Origin: Diogma glabrata
Taxonomy: Eukaryota; Arthropoda; Insecta; Diptera; Cylindrotomidae
Assembly: GCA_963693315.1 (NCBI GenBank)
Contig: OY856188.1
Coordinates: 99,670,915-99,734,914 of the forward strand
Length of the DNA stretch: 64,000 bases
Direction: 5' to 3'
This document shows, in pieces, positions 10,440-21,714 of this stretch (the first letter of the stretch is position 1; each line of letters starts with the position of its first letter). The notes below the pieces were generated by a model. That model was not told where the DNA came from. It saw only the letters and a program-made list of their open reading frames with translations, and did no database searches. Made by a program: the position numbers and the translations under genes.

Positions 10440-12100
10440 GGCCTTGAGACTTACAGTTCAAGTAGCACTGCGTCTTGAAGGTCTATTGTGCTTACCCTGA
10501 TTGTGTTATTAGTCAGTCGTCGTCTATGCCGTTACTCGTTGTATTCCGTAATTCAAGTTGAATAAAATTAATTAGCTCAATTGGAGTGGTGACGTATTGT
10601 TTCAGTGGCACTGTTAGTCTTTTACGACCAAGTTGGTTGTATCTGTGCCATGAGAGTTCAGGACAGCTGCAGATGACGTGTTTCATTGGTTCCGCGTCCG
10701 TGTAGCAGAATCTACACCTGTCGCAAACAAGAGGGCTCATTTTGTTAAGATGGTGGTTTATGTCCAGTAACGCATCACGTTTACAATTCTTAGATACTCT
10801 CTGTTTAAGTCGATTGTTTTTAAGGGTAAAACAGGGTGGTTACCTAGTTTTTTCCTGGAGTGTAGTAGTCCTTCTTTGCTCCTCCATAATTTAGCATTTT
10901 GTTCCTGTTCCCATGTTTGTATTGTGCTTTTGTACGAACTCTTGGCCATTCTGAGGCATGGTTCCGTACTAACAAACTTTTTATTGGCACCCTGCTTTGC
11001 TAAACCGTCAGCAATAGCATTTCTTTGTGTTCCAGTGTGGCTGGGTGCCCACACAAGTGTGACTCTATTATTGCAGGAGACTTTTAGTAGATTTTGGTAG
11101 CATTCCCATACCAGTTTTGAATCGAATCGGGTAGATTTTAGTGCTAAGAATGCGCATTGGCTGTCAGAGATAATATATATTTCAATATTTTGGTATTGTC
11201 TTTCAGCACATAACAAAGCGCAATAATGGCAAAAATTTCGGCTTGAAATATTGTTGTTGTGGTGACTAAGGCAACCGTTCGTTTTGTTCTAGGACCAGAC
11301 ACTCCTGCTCCTGTGCCCACATTGGTTCGAGAACCATCTGTGTACCAGATGCTGGTGGTATGTGGCATTGACCGTATGTATATTTTAATACGATCTCTGG
11401 TCAATATCGTGATATCAATGTATCTGTCTAAATCTAATTTTTTGGCATACAATCCGATGGTATGGTATGGTATGTATGGTATGTAGGCAGTTCATCTTGT
11501 AATTCTGCAAGGATTTTAAGGTGTCCGGTAAGATTACCTGGCTTAAACCCAATTCTGTGAGCTGCAGTCTGTGAACGCTCAAGACCGCTACAAACTTTAC
11601 ATGTAGGTGCAATGGAGAAAGCTTTAGAAGAATCTCCATTGTTGATGTTGGCGTGTTTTTGAAAGCACCTTTGGCACTAAGCCACACAAGCCTTTGTATT
11701 TTTGTAAACATATTTTGAGAAGTTTTCGTCTTCGTTGGTATTATATTCCGTGCTCCATTCTATTGAGTCCGGAAAGTGGGTTTGAAGTAATGTATCTAGG
11801 GTTTCAATGCAGCTAGGGGTGTACATACCTTTTGGTTTGCAGTTTGAGCCTAGAGGGTTTGTGTGATCAGACGACATCAATTTTTTGAGTCGAGCTGCAG
11901 CAGGCAGATTTTCTATCGTATTGTAGAGCTCTTTCCAGCTATTTCTTTTTGATTGTCTGAGTTCTTTATTATAATTGGTTAGAGCTACTTGGCTACTCTA
12001 TCCAAATATTTGTTATTTTTGCTCTGTTAAAGAGCTTCCGAACTTTATTCCTTTTCCTCTCCAAGCTACCATTCCACCAAGGCACATCTCTGCATCCTCA
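10440..12100 (-). mobile_element. LINE 3' part: RT linker and thumb, RNase H, C-terminal zinc motif (degenerate)
   Basis: Read on the minus strand from 12100 downwards: PWWN and a VRKLFNRAK linker (about 12075-12010), a linker with MYTPS..ETLDTLLQTHFPDS (about 11830-11770), an RT-thumb segment FTKIQRLVWLSAKGAF (about 11709-11660) with SPLHLHV, then RNase H with TDGSRTNVGTGAG (about 11330), EIFAI, SDSQCAF (about 11165) and APSHTGTQRNAIADGLAKQG (about 11045-10985), and a C-terminal C..C...A...KHVICSCPEL zinc-like motif (about 10715-10650). The RT palm that should lie between linker and thumb is deleted near 11710. RNase H would degrade the RNA template. This domain set is typical of LOA/R1/I-type LINEs. 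Frames shift several times, so it is dead. It runs tail-to-tail with the + strand endonuclease at 9394-10365. Confidence 0.88.
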
Positions 12101-14840
12101 GTGATAATTTATTGTAAATTGTTTGCCGCAAAGTCAAGCTCGAAGGTGGAGTTAATACTGCCGCAACTATTTACATTATTATGAAGATATGTTGAGTAAA
12201 GTCCCCAGTTGGTTTTTCTCGAGTTTCTAAAGTACTGCATATATAAATACGTAAGCACTAATTTTGTGGTAACCATTTCAAGTTATTTGCCCAAACAAAA
12301 GTGGGACAACATGTATATCGTTGGAAAGGTTTTGAACAGTAGATTTGCCGAAACAATTTTTTTGTAATTTGGATTATTTTTGTGAGAAAAAAGGAGGAAA
12401 TGTGGATGTGTGTCTGGTGGTTTTTATCCATTATTTTCTTTGTTGTAGTTATTTTGTTGGGAGTTTATTAACAATTTCAATTTACAATGGCCGAATTTCG
12501 GCCCTTGGACGATTCTAGTTCTTATAAAGAGAATAAAAATTTTAAGATTCAGGACTCTATGATTTTGAAAAAATAATTACAGAAAATAAAGTTTGCAAAG
12601 AAAAACAATATAATAATGATGAAAAGCAGAGTTCCTATTTTGAAAAATTATATTTAAAATATTGAATTTATAATTTCATGATTTAATTGATGTCGATCGA
12701 TATCATGGATATCGATCGTTGATATCCATGATATCGATCGTCCAAAAAACACAATAAGCATTTTGGGCATTAAGATTGTCTCGTTTTTTAAGCATATATC
12801 CTCAATCGGTAAAACACTTTTACTGACCTTAATACCTAAATAACTGTTTCATAGAATAAATGACTTGATGACCTTTAATATATAAAAAATATAATGTTTT
12901 CACAATACGCAATCATAGCTAATATTACCATTTATGAAAATTAATCAAGAAAAACTTTTTGATCCCGTTCAATTGTTTAGTGTTTTATACAATTTTCCAC
13001 AATAACCTTACCTGAAAATAAAATAAAAGGTAACAATTACAAAATAAAAATAATAAAAACATTAGAATCAAATAATTCTATTGTGACTCAACATGTTGTT
13101 ATTGTCACTCGCTCCATAGTAATTAAATTCTAACTCAAACAAAAGCCTATTATTATGCTGTATAATTTATTGTAATTAATGTCAACAATATAATAATAAC
13201 AGCTGAATTCTGTGAAAATTATTTATCTTAACACAAAGATAAACAATATATAAGAAAAAGCAACATAATTATCGAATCCGAATGTGTTGTTGATTAATAC
13301 TTAATAGAAATGTGATATTACAAATGTATTTGTTGTTGATTCGGAATGAAGTAGAATATTACTTATCAGATAATTATATGCTAACCTTAAACATGTATAA
13401 TAAAAATATTCTTTAATTAGTCGATTAAAAACGAAAGTAAAACCTTTACTAACCTACTAAAAATATACAAAACTATAAAGTCGCGTATATCAAATCTGTC
13501 TAAATTCTAATTATATTCGAAGCAGTCCCACTGTGTAATCGATTGATTTTTATTTATTGACCATAAAAGATTTGAAAGCTTTTGTTGTCCGTGTTTTTTT
13601 TTGTAATATAAAAAAGGCAAAATGTTAAAATAAGTTTGATTGATTTTTCGCATAGTTCATACTTCATACGTTACATTTGATTTTATAATAAAATAATTAT
13701 TGCAACAAGAACTGTCAAAATTATTTACAATAAAATATTTCTTTAAAAATTTTTGCTCTACTTTCAAAATAAAATAAATTTTTTCATTTTTTTTTAGAAA
13801 ACGAAATAAATTAAATTAAATTTGCTAACTGGGAAAAAAATGTAGATCTCTATATTAGCTAATAAATCGTATAAACTTTTAACTTGCGTATTTTTATTTA
13901 TTATTTTTATTTTATTTACGATATTAAATCGAATAAAAAGAATATAAAAACTAGAATTTATTTATTAAATAATTTTAAAAAACAACATATCATTTGATAA
14001 TTGGAACGATATAGTGTTAAAGTGGAAAACATTTTGTAGCCATCTATTAGAAAGGTTTGGAGTTGTTGATCGGTTGATCTGTGAGGCCCATAATTTTTAG
14101 AGAAACATTTTCCACTCTTGGAGACACACACAATAATTTTAGGTTAAAATACACTGTACACATACTTTACTTAAAAACAGATTTACTTTGTCGCTGTCAT
14201 TATTTGCACGGTTAAAGATTTACATTATCACGTTTCACAATATCGCGTTTGATAATACGTCATGCATGTTTCGAATATTTCATATGCATAACACAATGCA
14301 TGTTAACTTCTAGCTATAGCGGTTTCTTTGAACTAGTGGTCTACATCACATACCTAGAATAAGTCACTAGAAATGCAAAATGTAACTTATGGTATTGTAC
14401 TTGATAAATCCCAAGCTCTAACAAAGCTTGGCACGGAAATTTTTTATGTAGTTGAGATAATTTGGTTCAAAAGAGGAACTTATCATTGCAGCAGATTGGC
14501 TATACTGTTACGAAGCGGTTTTCCCTGAAATACTTTCTTTTATCTGCGTTGAAATATTAATTTTTCCAATCAGATGCTGTTGAAGTGAACTCTTATTATT
14601 CGTTCTATTCCATAATAGAACAATGAATTCAATGGTTTTTGCCTTTCATTTTTGTTTTTGGTTTAATTAATACGAATATATACTTGATAATTAATAAAGT
14701 ATATGATTTGAGGCAGTCGTTCATTGAGTTTAGTAGTATGTATTCGGAATTGAAAGATTCCCCAAAAAATTAAAATTTTTTTGATATAAATTTATATATA
14801 TGGCATATATTATATTTATATATATGGCATATATTATATA
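12101..14840. other. AT-rich intergenic DNA
   Basis: No coding frame recognised. It holds the perfect palindrome at 12694-12740 (listed separately) and a short TATATGGCATATATT tandem at about 14796-14840 directly before the LINE copy. Confidence 0.5.
12694..12740. repeat. Perfect 20-bp stem hairpin
   Basis: CGATCGATATCATGGATATC is followed by loop GATCGTT and the exact reverse complement. The arm is itself built of overlapping CGAT/ATCG palindromes. Confidence 0.92.
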
Positions 14841-15220
14841 TTACAAATATCGTCATCAGCAGTGCTCAGATGAACTCAGCGGCATCATGCCTCAAACTTA
14901 TTCTTACCCCCGTTCCACTCGGCAATCGGCTTCTCCCGCAACCGGTGAAACGGTAAAGATCCCGCACTGTCATACTGGCAGATCGCAGAGAGACTTCTTT
15001 GTCCGAACTGCGTACAAATGGAATAGTTTGCCGGAACACTTAGTCTCAGGTGGCTTCAACCCGCAGATGTTTAAAAAAAGCGTTAATCTACACCTTAGAA
15101 CGCCAGTTGTTGTGGGATCCAGGTCTAGACCTAGGTCTTAAAAGATATTTATGTGTTGTTGTGACACATATTCTAAACCCTATTACACAACACATTTTAT
15201 TTAAAAAAAAAAAAAAAATA
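14841..15220 (+). mobile_element. 5'-truncated LINE copy, 3' end with poly(A)
   Basis: The sequence is collinear with 21249-21625. It encodes the last RT-distal residues (WNSLPEHLVSGGFNPQMFKKS at 15020-15080) and then the family's 3' end, CTTAAAAG...GTGTTGTTGTGACACATATTC...ACACAACACATTTTATTT, followed by A(15 or so). WNSLP...FK is the usual C-terminal signature of CR1/Jockey-like ORF2. Truncation at TTACAAATAT (14841) is typical of incomplete target-primed reverse transcription. AT-rich sequence on both sides prevents a certain target-site duplication. It shares an identical core with the other copy, so the family was active fairly recently. Confidence 0.85.
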
Positions 15221-17639
15221 TATAAAAAATTAATATTATTATTGTTATTGAGAAATTGAATTATATAATTATGCGGTAAAGTTACATTAAGTGATATAAT
15301 AAAAAAAAATAAGTAGCTGAGTGTACAGTTTTGCATTCTGATGCGTTTTTGTTTGATTACAGCGCGAAACGGGATACAAATGAATTGAATAAAACAAAAT
15401 TCTTACCATTTTTAATTTTTTGTTATAATAAAAAAATTCAGGTTTATATGATAAAAAACAGATAATCAATAATTTTAATTGTTTTTTATTCTAAGAAAAC
15501 TAAATTAAAAGAAACATGATAATTAGTGGAATAGAAAAAATTTATGATGTGACATAATTAAACAAAAATAATTAATTTTTAATAAGGAAGTTGTGAGTGA
15601 GGATTGTGTTTTATTTTACTTTCGTCAACAAAATTTGGAATTTTTACTCTAATAAATTAGCAATTTGTTTTGGATTGTATAAATTACTGTAATATTCAAC
15701 AACTAACTGTTCGTTTTAGTACAACGATATTTTTTTTACGATGGTTCATTTCGGCGCAACGATTTGGATTTTAAAGAGGATTCTACAGTCAACTGTTCAT
15801 TTTGGTATAACGATTTGTTTAGTAATGCGATAATAGTCAACATTCAACTGTAGAGTTTGGTACAACTAGTTGATTTATAACACTATCGAACAACCATCTG
15901 TTTGTTTCGATGCAACAAAGATTTTTCGTTCAGTATTTGGATGACCTCATCCATCGAACTCCTTCTTAATTTAATATTTGAAATGAGGGGTTAGATTTAA
16001 CTCAGTGAAACAATGGCATCAGGTCGAAACATGGAGTAAGTGAAATGTTATTGTCAAAAATTTTAAATAAATAATTATAATTGATGTGGTGGTCTAGGTT
16101 CCCCTGGCTTTTTGGGATCGTCAGAGTCCCTTTTCTTTGCACTCTTGATACAGTCCCCTTTTAAAACTTATTGCGTGTATTTCAGTATTTAAAGTGAGCT
16201 GAGGATAAAATTTACTGAGCCCACAATCGGAACTAACTCAAGGCGTGCATATTACCAGGGCAGCTGGATTGCTTGTGGTAATCCTGAACTCTTCCAGCCG
16301 CTCGTGTTACAATATCCAGTAATCTAGTAGATCAAAGCATCAAGCCACATGCGGTTGAAAATAAACCAGACGTCACCATTCTCTACTTAAAGAACTGACG
16401 AAAAAACAAAAAATCGAAAAAGTTGCAACACCCTAAGACGACCTTAAAGTTCACCTTCTAACCCATAAAACCACCTCATTTACCACTGAAAATCTATCAA
16501 ATCGTTGTAACAAAGAGTCTCGTTATTTACAATTGAATGTAAATATTCTAAGATCTAAATCGTTTTCATTGATTTATTACTCAATCAATTTGATAAATTC
16601 TTTTCGATATATTTTAATTTTAGAAAACCTTAAACTTTAGAATTCTAAATGGTGATAATTTAATAAATTTCTCAAGCATACAGTTTGATTCTCAAGATTA
16701 AATATAATTACATTAAGATTTATTAAAACTATTTAAAAGTATAGTAAAAGTCATAAAACTACAATCATCATCACAAAGTAGTCGTTTTTGGACAACTATA
16801 TTTTTTGCAAATCATTTTAGGAAACTAACATAATCAACAAAATAAGATTGACCAATAAAAGAATAATAACTTATAAATGTTATGTAACAGTAATGAAAAC
16901 AAAAAAAACTTTTGCTACTTTAAAAAAATGTATATTTAAATGGGAGCACAGTATTGAGAAATTATTTATATATTATATTATGCTAATTAAACATGATTTA
17001 AAGTAATATTAAATGTGCAGAAAATTTAAAAGAAATGTAAAAGCTTTTGAATGTAAGATTATTTCATCTTGGTAACTGAATTCTCTGCAATGAACAATTA
17101 TTCTTGTACTGCAATTTCCAAAAAATCAATCAAAACACTTTCAATTAAATTAACGAATTCCTATTTAACAATTAAGATTAAATTATAAAAAATTTGGAAA
17201 TTGATAACTATTATAGAGAAATTATTTTGATTAAAATTCGGTTGAATAATCTATTATTGGGTGTGGATAATTGTGTATAATCAGATTGTTTTTGTTCTAT
17301 TCAAACAAAATAATTAATTTAATTTTGATTTGTGTTCTTCTAAATGAGAACCGATTCGATTTGATTAAAATGGGGTTTCACTCCTTCTCAGTACAATGGC
17401 TTTATAAGTCTCGCCTTAAAGTCTCAATTGTAACTACATAATTTAAAAATTTATCTATAATTAAAATAATTAGAAATAAAAATTCAAAATCGTTTTAAAT
17501 AAGACTTTAAAATTGCCTTTACGTTTTCATTTTGATTTGAATACTATTAAAAAACAATAATAAATATGTGGAAAGTGATTTTCGGTAAATTACCAAAGTG
17601 ATTGATTGAAGTGAGTAATTTTCGGTAAATTACAGTAAA
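15221..17639. other. AT-rich intergenic DNA with one GC-richer patch
   Basis: 16090-16460 is less AT-rich (CCAGGGCAGCTGGATTGC at about 16255) but its frames are broken and no domain is recognised; a decayed repeat is likely. The rest shows no features apart from the degenerate tandem at 15696-15925. Confidence 0.4.
15696..15925 (+). repeat. Degenerate tandem repeat
   Basis: Four diverged units, each with CAACTGTTCRTTTTGGTACAACGATTT-like sequence, occur at about 15698, 15745, 15790 and 15846, with a weaker one at 15890. Spacing varies from 45 to 60 bp. No coding sense is visible. Confidence 0.55.
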
Positions 17640-18955
17640 TTACCAAAAATATTTAACATTTTAATTATTATGAATTTTTTTTTATTTTTATATGAATTTA
17701 ACCTGATGAAACTCGCTAAAATGTATATTATTGAATTGAATTTGATCAATTGAATTTGAATATTGAATTTGGTCAATCACATTTAAATTACACTGAAAAT
17801 TTTTTTCCTTAGGTTTATTTTAATTTAAACCAATGAAATTCTCTAAAATGTAATAACATCATTCAATTTCACCAATAAAATTTGAATTATACTAATAACA
17901 AATATTTATACGTCTGGCCTACTGGGATATTAAAAATTATCAGTCTAGTTTTGAAATAATTAACTGATATCACAGAAGGCCAACGTATAATTCATAAAAA
18001 ATATATAAATAAATGAAAAATGGCAAAACATTTTCTAAACGAATACTTGCTTTTGAAATTTTTGGCAAAAAATTATTCCGAATTATCACCGCCCTTGGGA
18101 AATTACAACTGAAAATGTTTGCCTTAGTTTTATTTTAATTTAACCCAATGAATTTCTCTAAAATGTAATGACATCATTTAATTTCACCAATAATATTTGA
18201 ATTATACTAATAACAAAAAGTTATACGTCTGGCCTACTGAGATTTTAAAAATTATCAAATAATTTTTGAAATAAATAACTGATATCGCAGTAGGCCAATG
18301 TATAATTCATAAAAAACATATAAAGAAATAAAAAATGGCAATTTTCTAAACGAATTCCCCTCGTTCGTTGATAAATTCTCATAATGTTTTGGAAAATTCC
18401 TCAAGCAAGTGGTATTGATAATAGCCCTCGGCCTACAGCCTCGTGCTATTATCAATATATTTGATTTTGAAATTTTTGGCAAAAAATTATTTTGAATTAT
18501 CACCGCCCTTGGGAGATGATTACTACTCAAAATTTTTTGCCTTAGTTTTATTTTAATTTAAACCAATGAAATTCTCTAAAATGTAATGACATCATTCAAT
18601 TTCACCAATAAAATTTGAATTATACTAATAACAAATATTTATACGTCTGGCCTACTGGGATATTAAAAATTATCAGTCTAATTTTGAAATAATTAACTGA
18701 TATCACAGTAGGCCAACGTATAATTCATAAAAAATATATAAAGAAATGAAAAATGGCAAAAAATTTTCTAAACGGATTCCCCTCGTTCGTTGATAAATTC
18801 TCATAATTTTTTTAAAAATTCCCCGAGCAAGTGGTATTGATAAAAGCCTTCGGCCTACGGCTTCGTGCTTCTGTCAATATACTTGCTTTCAAAATTTTTG
18901 CCAAAAAATTATTTCGAATTATCACCGCCCTTGGGAAATTACAATTGATAATTTT
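17640..18955 (+). repeat. Tandem array of a ~420 bp unit with inverted segments
   Basis: Three units begin near 17808, 18120 and 18538, each opening CCTTAG.TTTATTTTAATTTAA. Units 2 and 3 are about 418 bp; unit 1 lacks a segment of about 100 bp (18357-18455 in unit 2). A diverged partial unit precedes them at 17640-17790. Each unit holds the inverted pair TACGTCTGGCCTACTG / CAGTAGGCCAACGTA. Units 2 and 3 also hold a second hairpin with apex GCCCTCGGCCTACAGCCTCG (18422) or GCCTTCGGCCTACGGCTTCG (18846). The minus-strand frame 18255-18530 lies within the unit and is not a gene. Confidence 0.85.
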
Positions 18956-19029
18956 CAATTTATAAGTATTCGATGCATGAAGTAACATGCATCGAATACT
19001 TATAAATTGAAAATTATCAGTTGTAATTT
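18936..19029. repeat. 44-bp stem foldback, one mismatch
   Basis: Left arm 18936-18979 and right arm 18986-19029 are reverse complements with a single mismatch, separated by the 6-nt loop AAGTAA. It directly abuts the last 420-bp tandem unit and shares its edge (GAAATTACAA.TGA). Confidence 0.93.
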
Positions 19030-19262
19030 AGTACTCTTGTCAATATTAGACGTTAAGGTAAAATATTGATTAAATGAATAATTACGACGGGCATGATATT
19101 TATTTCGCACGAGTATCATCCAATCCCGTGTCAAACTTTACCCACGGTTTAAGTACTCGAAATGGTCAAATAAAATTATTTAAATACTCTAATTTAATTA
19201 CACATAACTATGAACATTTTAATTTAAAAATTCTGAATTGTAACAAGATATTCCAAATTTAA

Positions 19263-19435
19263 ATAATAAAATAATTTACGCCTTATTCTTGTTAAATTGA
19301 GTTTTATTTCACTAAATATACGTATTTCGAAAGCAAAGCTTTCATCGACAGTCAATGAAAGCTTAGATTTCGAAATACGTGTTTAGTAAAATAAAACTCA
19401 ATGTAACAAGAATAAGGCGTATATTATTTTATTAT
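19263..19435. repeat. Long foldback element, ~82-bp arms
   Basis: Left arm 19263-19345 and right arm 19355-19435 are inverted copies with a few mismatches and one small indel. The 9-nt spacer is CGACAGTCA. The ends read ATAATAAAATAAT. It could be a MITE or a snap-back product; no target-site duplication can be assigned in the AT-rich flanks. Confidence 0.88.
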
Positions 19436-19907
19436 CTAAATATGTACTTTTTATTCTCAGTTTATTTTATCGACTAACTCCAACAAAAATTATAAAAGTT
19501 TGTATTAATTGATATCTTATTAGAATCGTAACTATTTAAAGAAAACTAAGCCAGAAAAAATTAAAATAATTTTAATAAAAAAGGATAATACAATTATAAG
19601 CTAGAAAGACAGCACGGGCGAAAACGTCCGACGACAACGTTAGTAACATTAGAATACACGGAATACATACATTTCAGACGCAACTACAGCGATAAACGAA
19701 AAAGTTTTTTTCGTCGGAGAAAATTTAGATTCTATTTCTAATTTATCGCCGGCGACGATTATTGCCAGACATCAATTTTATTTTTATTCGGCTGCAAGGG
19801 TAATTTTTAATGTTATTGTGACAGTGACGCCAACCCAAAAATATGATTTTCTGATGGTTTTCGCGTTTCTGAGGTTGTAATCTTTTTGGTTTGAGTTGTC
19901 AACTTAA

Positions 19908-20125
19908 TTACTTCGGTCTGAAAGACCTTTAGTATTACATTCATGAGCCAAAAGTGAAATTCTTACCCCCAATTTTAAGGCATTTCTCGACGTTTTAAGA
20001 CTTATTGAATACTGTTTATAAAAAAGCAAAAAAAAAAAATGTATGACTGTCTGCCGGCCGGCCGTCATTACCTATGAAATCTAGAAACCCGCTGGAGGAA
20101 TTTCAAAAACATTTTTTTTTTATTT
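19908..20125 (+). repeat. Interspersed repeat family 'GTCGGCC', copy 1, left half
   Basis: Shares ACTTCGGTCTGAAAGACCT, TACATTCATGAGC, GGCATTTCTCGACGTTTTA, AAAAAAGCAAAAAA and CTGTCTGYCGGCCGGCCGTC with the copies at 29226 and 56257. It stops at GGAATTTCAAAAAC, precisely where the complete copy at 56257 continues into TTTTTTCTAAAAATAGGT. That continuation is found at 21715, after the LINE. Confidence 0.85.
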
Positions 20126-20235
20126 TTACTATAAGTAAAAGATTTTATTTTTTAGGGATAATTAAGTAGTCCTTAAGTAGTCCTAAACAAAAGATCAACT
20201 ACCGATCTATTAAACTATGTAGCGCGCTGTTGGAA

Positions 20236-21625
20236 CAGCATACTTGATAAAGGTGGTGAAACATACGTTATCGCTTTAGACATCTCCAAGGCATTCGAAC
20301 GAGTCTGGCATGCCAACTTAATCCACAAGCTCGTTGCATATGGTTTTCATCCCAATGTTGTGAAGCTGATTCAAAACTTTCTATCCAACCGATACATTTC
20401 GATCTCCTTAGACGGATTTTCTTCTGAGTCTAAACTAATTAACGCTGGTGTACCTCAAGGCTCAGTATTGTCCCCATTTGCGTCCATTAACATCCTTAGA
20501 ACGCATGATGTTGTGGGGCCTTGGTCTTAAAAGAGTTTTATGTTTTGTTGTGACACATATCGTAATGCGTACTATACAACACATTTTATTAAAAAAAAAA
20601 CCCCTATTTTTGATTTATATCAACGAATTGTTGAAAATCAACAGCAATCCAATAAATAGTTTTGCAGATGATAGTACTCTGCACAAGTCGTTCGAGCCCC
20701 TTCCTTCAAAAGGTAAAATGCACGAACGAATTAATCCCGCCCGGAGAGACCCTAACATAAACGTGAATAAAGACCTGAAAAACGTCGCCGATTGAGGTAA
20801 CCAAAACCTGGTCAATTTCAACTCTACCAAAACACAGCTGTTGATTGTTTCCAGATCAAAGACCGAGTTCCCCTAAGATATTTTATTCAGTAAGTGTGAT
20901 GAACCAATAGGTGAAAATAAAAACATTCGTTTATTGGGTGTCACAGTTTCAAATGACCTCCTCTGGAACGATCATATAATGGCGATGGCAAAAAGCGCGT
21001 CTAAAAAACTCGGCCTCCTAAATAGATGCAAACATTTTTCACTCCATACAAATTGCTCCATGTTTAAAAGTCCTATGTTCGTCCCTGTATGGAGTACTGT
21101 TGTTAAGTTTGGGGTGCTGCTTCTGTTTCCATCTTGGCCCTCTTGGACTCTGTTTAAAAGCGGGCTATACGAATTGTGGGTGATCGAGCTTTGACATCAA
21201 AACTTGATTCCCTACAACATCGTCGCACTGTTGCTGACCTCGTTGTTTTTTACAAATATCATCATCAGCAGCGCTCAGATGAAATGAGCGGCATCGTGTC
21301 TCAAACTTATTCTTAACCCCGTTCCACTCGGCAATCGGCTACCGCAACCAGTCAAACGGTCGAGATCCCGTGCGGTCATACTGGCAGATCGCAGAAAGAC
21401 ATCTTTGTCCGAACTGCATACAAATGGAATAGTTTGCCGGAATCCTTAGTCTCAGGTGGCTTCAACCCGCAGAGGTTTAAAAAAAGCGTTCATCAACACC
21501 TTAGAACGCCAGTTGTTGTGAGACCGAGGTCTGGACCTAGGTCTTAAAAGGTATTCATGTGTTGTTGTGACACATATTCTAAACCCTATTACACAACACT
21601 TTTTATTTAAAAAAAAAAAAAAAAA
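20236..21625 (+). mobile_element. CR1/Jockey-like LINE, RT domain to poly(A) (degenerate)
   Basis: RT fragments run in order: ALDISKAFERVWH (motif A, about 20272), FLSNRYISISLDG, then NAGVPQGSVLSP (about 20440-20477). After a 127-bp intrusion come LFLIYINELL and FADDSTLH (catalytic Asp pair at 20667-20672), then LLGVTVSNDLLWNDH (about 20930) and the C-terminal WNSLPESLVSGGFNP block, the CTTAAAAG...TTGTTGTGACACATATTC 3' end and an A-run at 21609-21625. RT would copy the element RNA at the nicked target. Stops and frameshifts are frequent. The 5' half (endonuclease) is absent, so it is truncated. The whole element sits inside the 'GTCGGCC' repeat. Confidence 0.88.
20478..20604 (+). mobile_element. 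Short LINE 3' tail nested inside the RT coding sequence
   Basis: Between the conserved VLSP and LFLIYIN codons lie about 127 bp that match the family's own 3' terminus (CATCCTTAGAACGC, GGTCTTAAAAG, GTTGTTGTGACACATATCG, CAACACATTTTATT) and end in A9-10. CCCC occurs on both sides and may be part of the target duplication. It is a strongly 5'-truncated, dead-on-arrival insertion into a related LINE. Confidence 0.85.
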
Positions 21626-21714
21626 TAGTGACAATTTTTTATTTATTTTATTTTTTACAGAATATATATTTCGGATTACTCTTTCTTCAGTTCGTTTCTT
21701 AACTCTCTTATCTT

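Noticed and set aside
10876..11486. Plus-strand frames of 74-75 codons
   Set aside because: They are antisense to the LINE RNase H and thumb sequence, whose motifs are clear on the minus strand.
9394..12100. Twin-priming explanation for the inverted LINE halves
   Set aside because: In twin priming the inverted 5' part lies at the 5' side of the 3' part; here the endonuclease lies beyond the 3' end of the minus-strand part.
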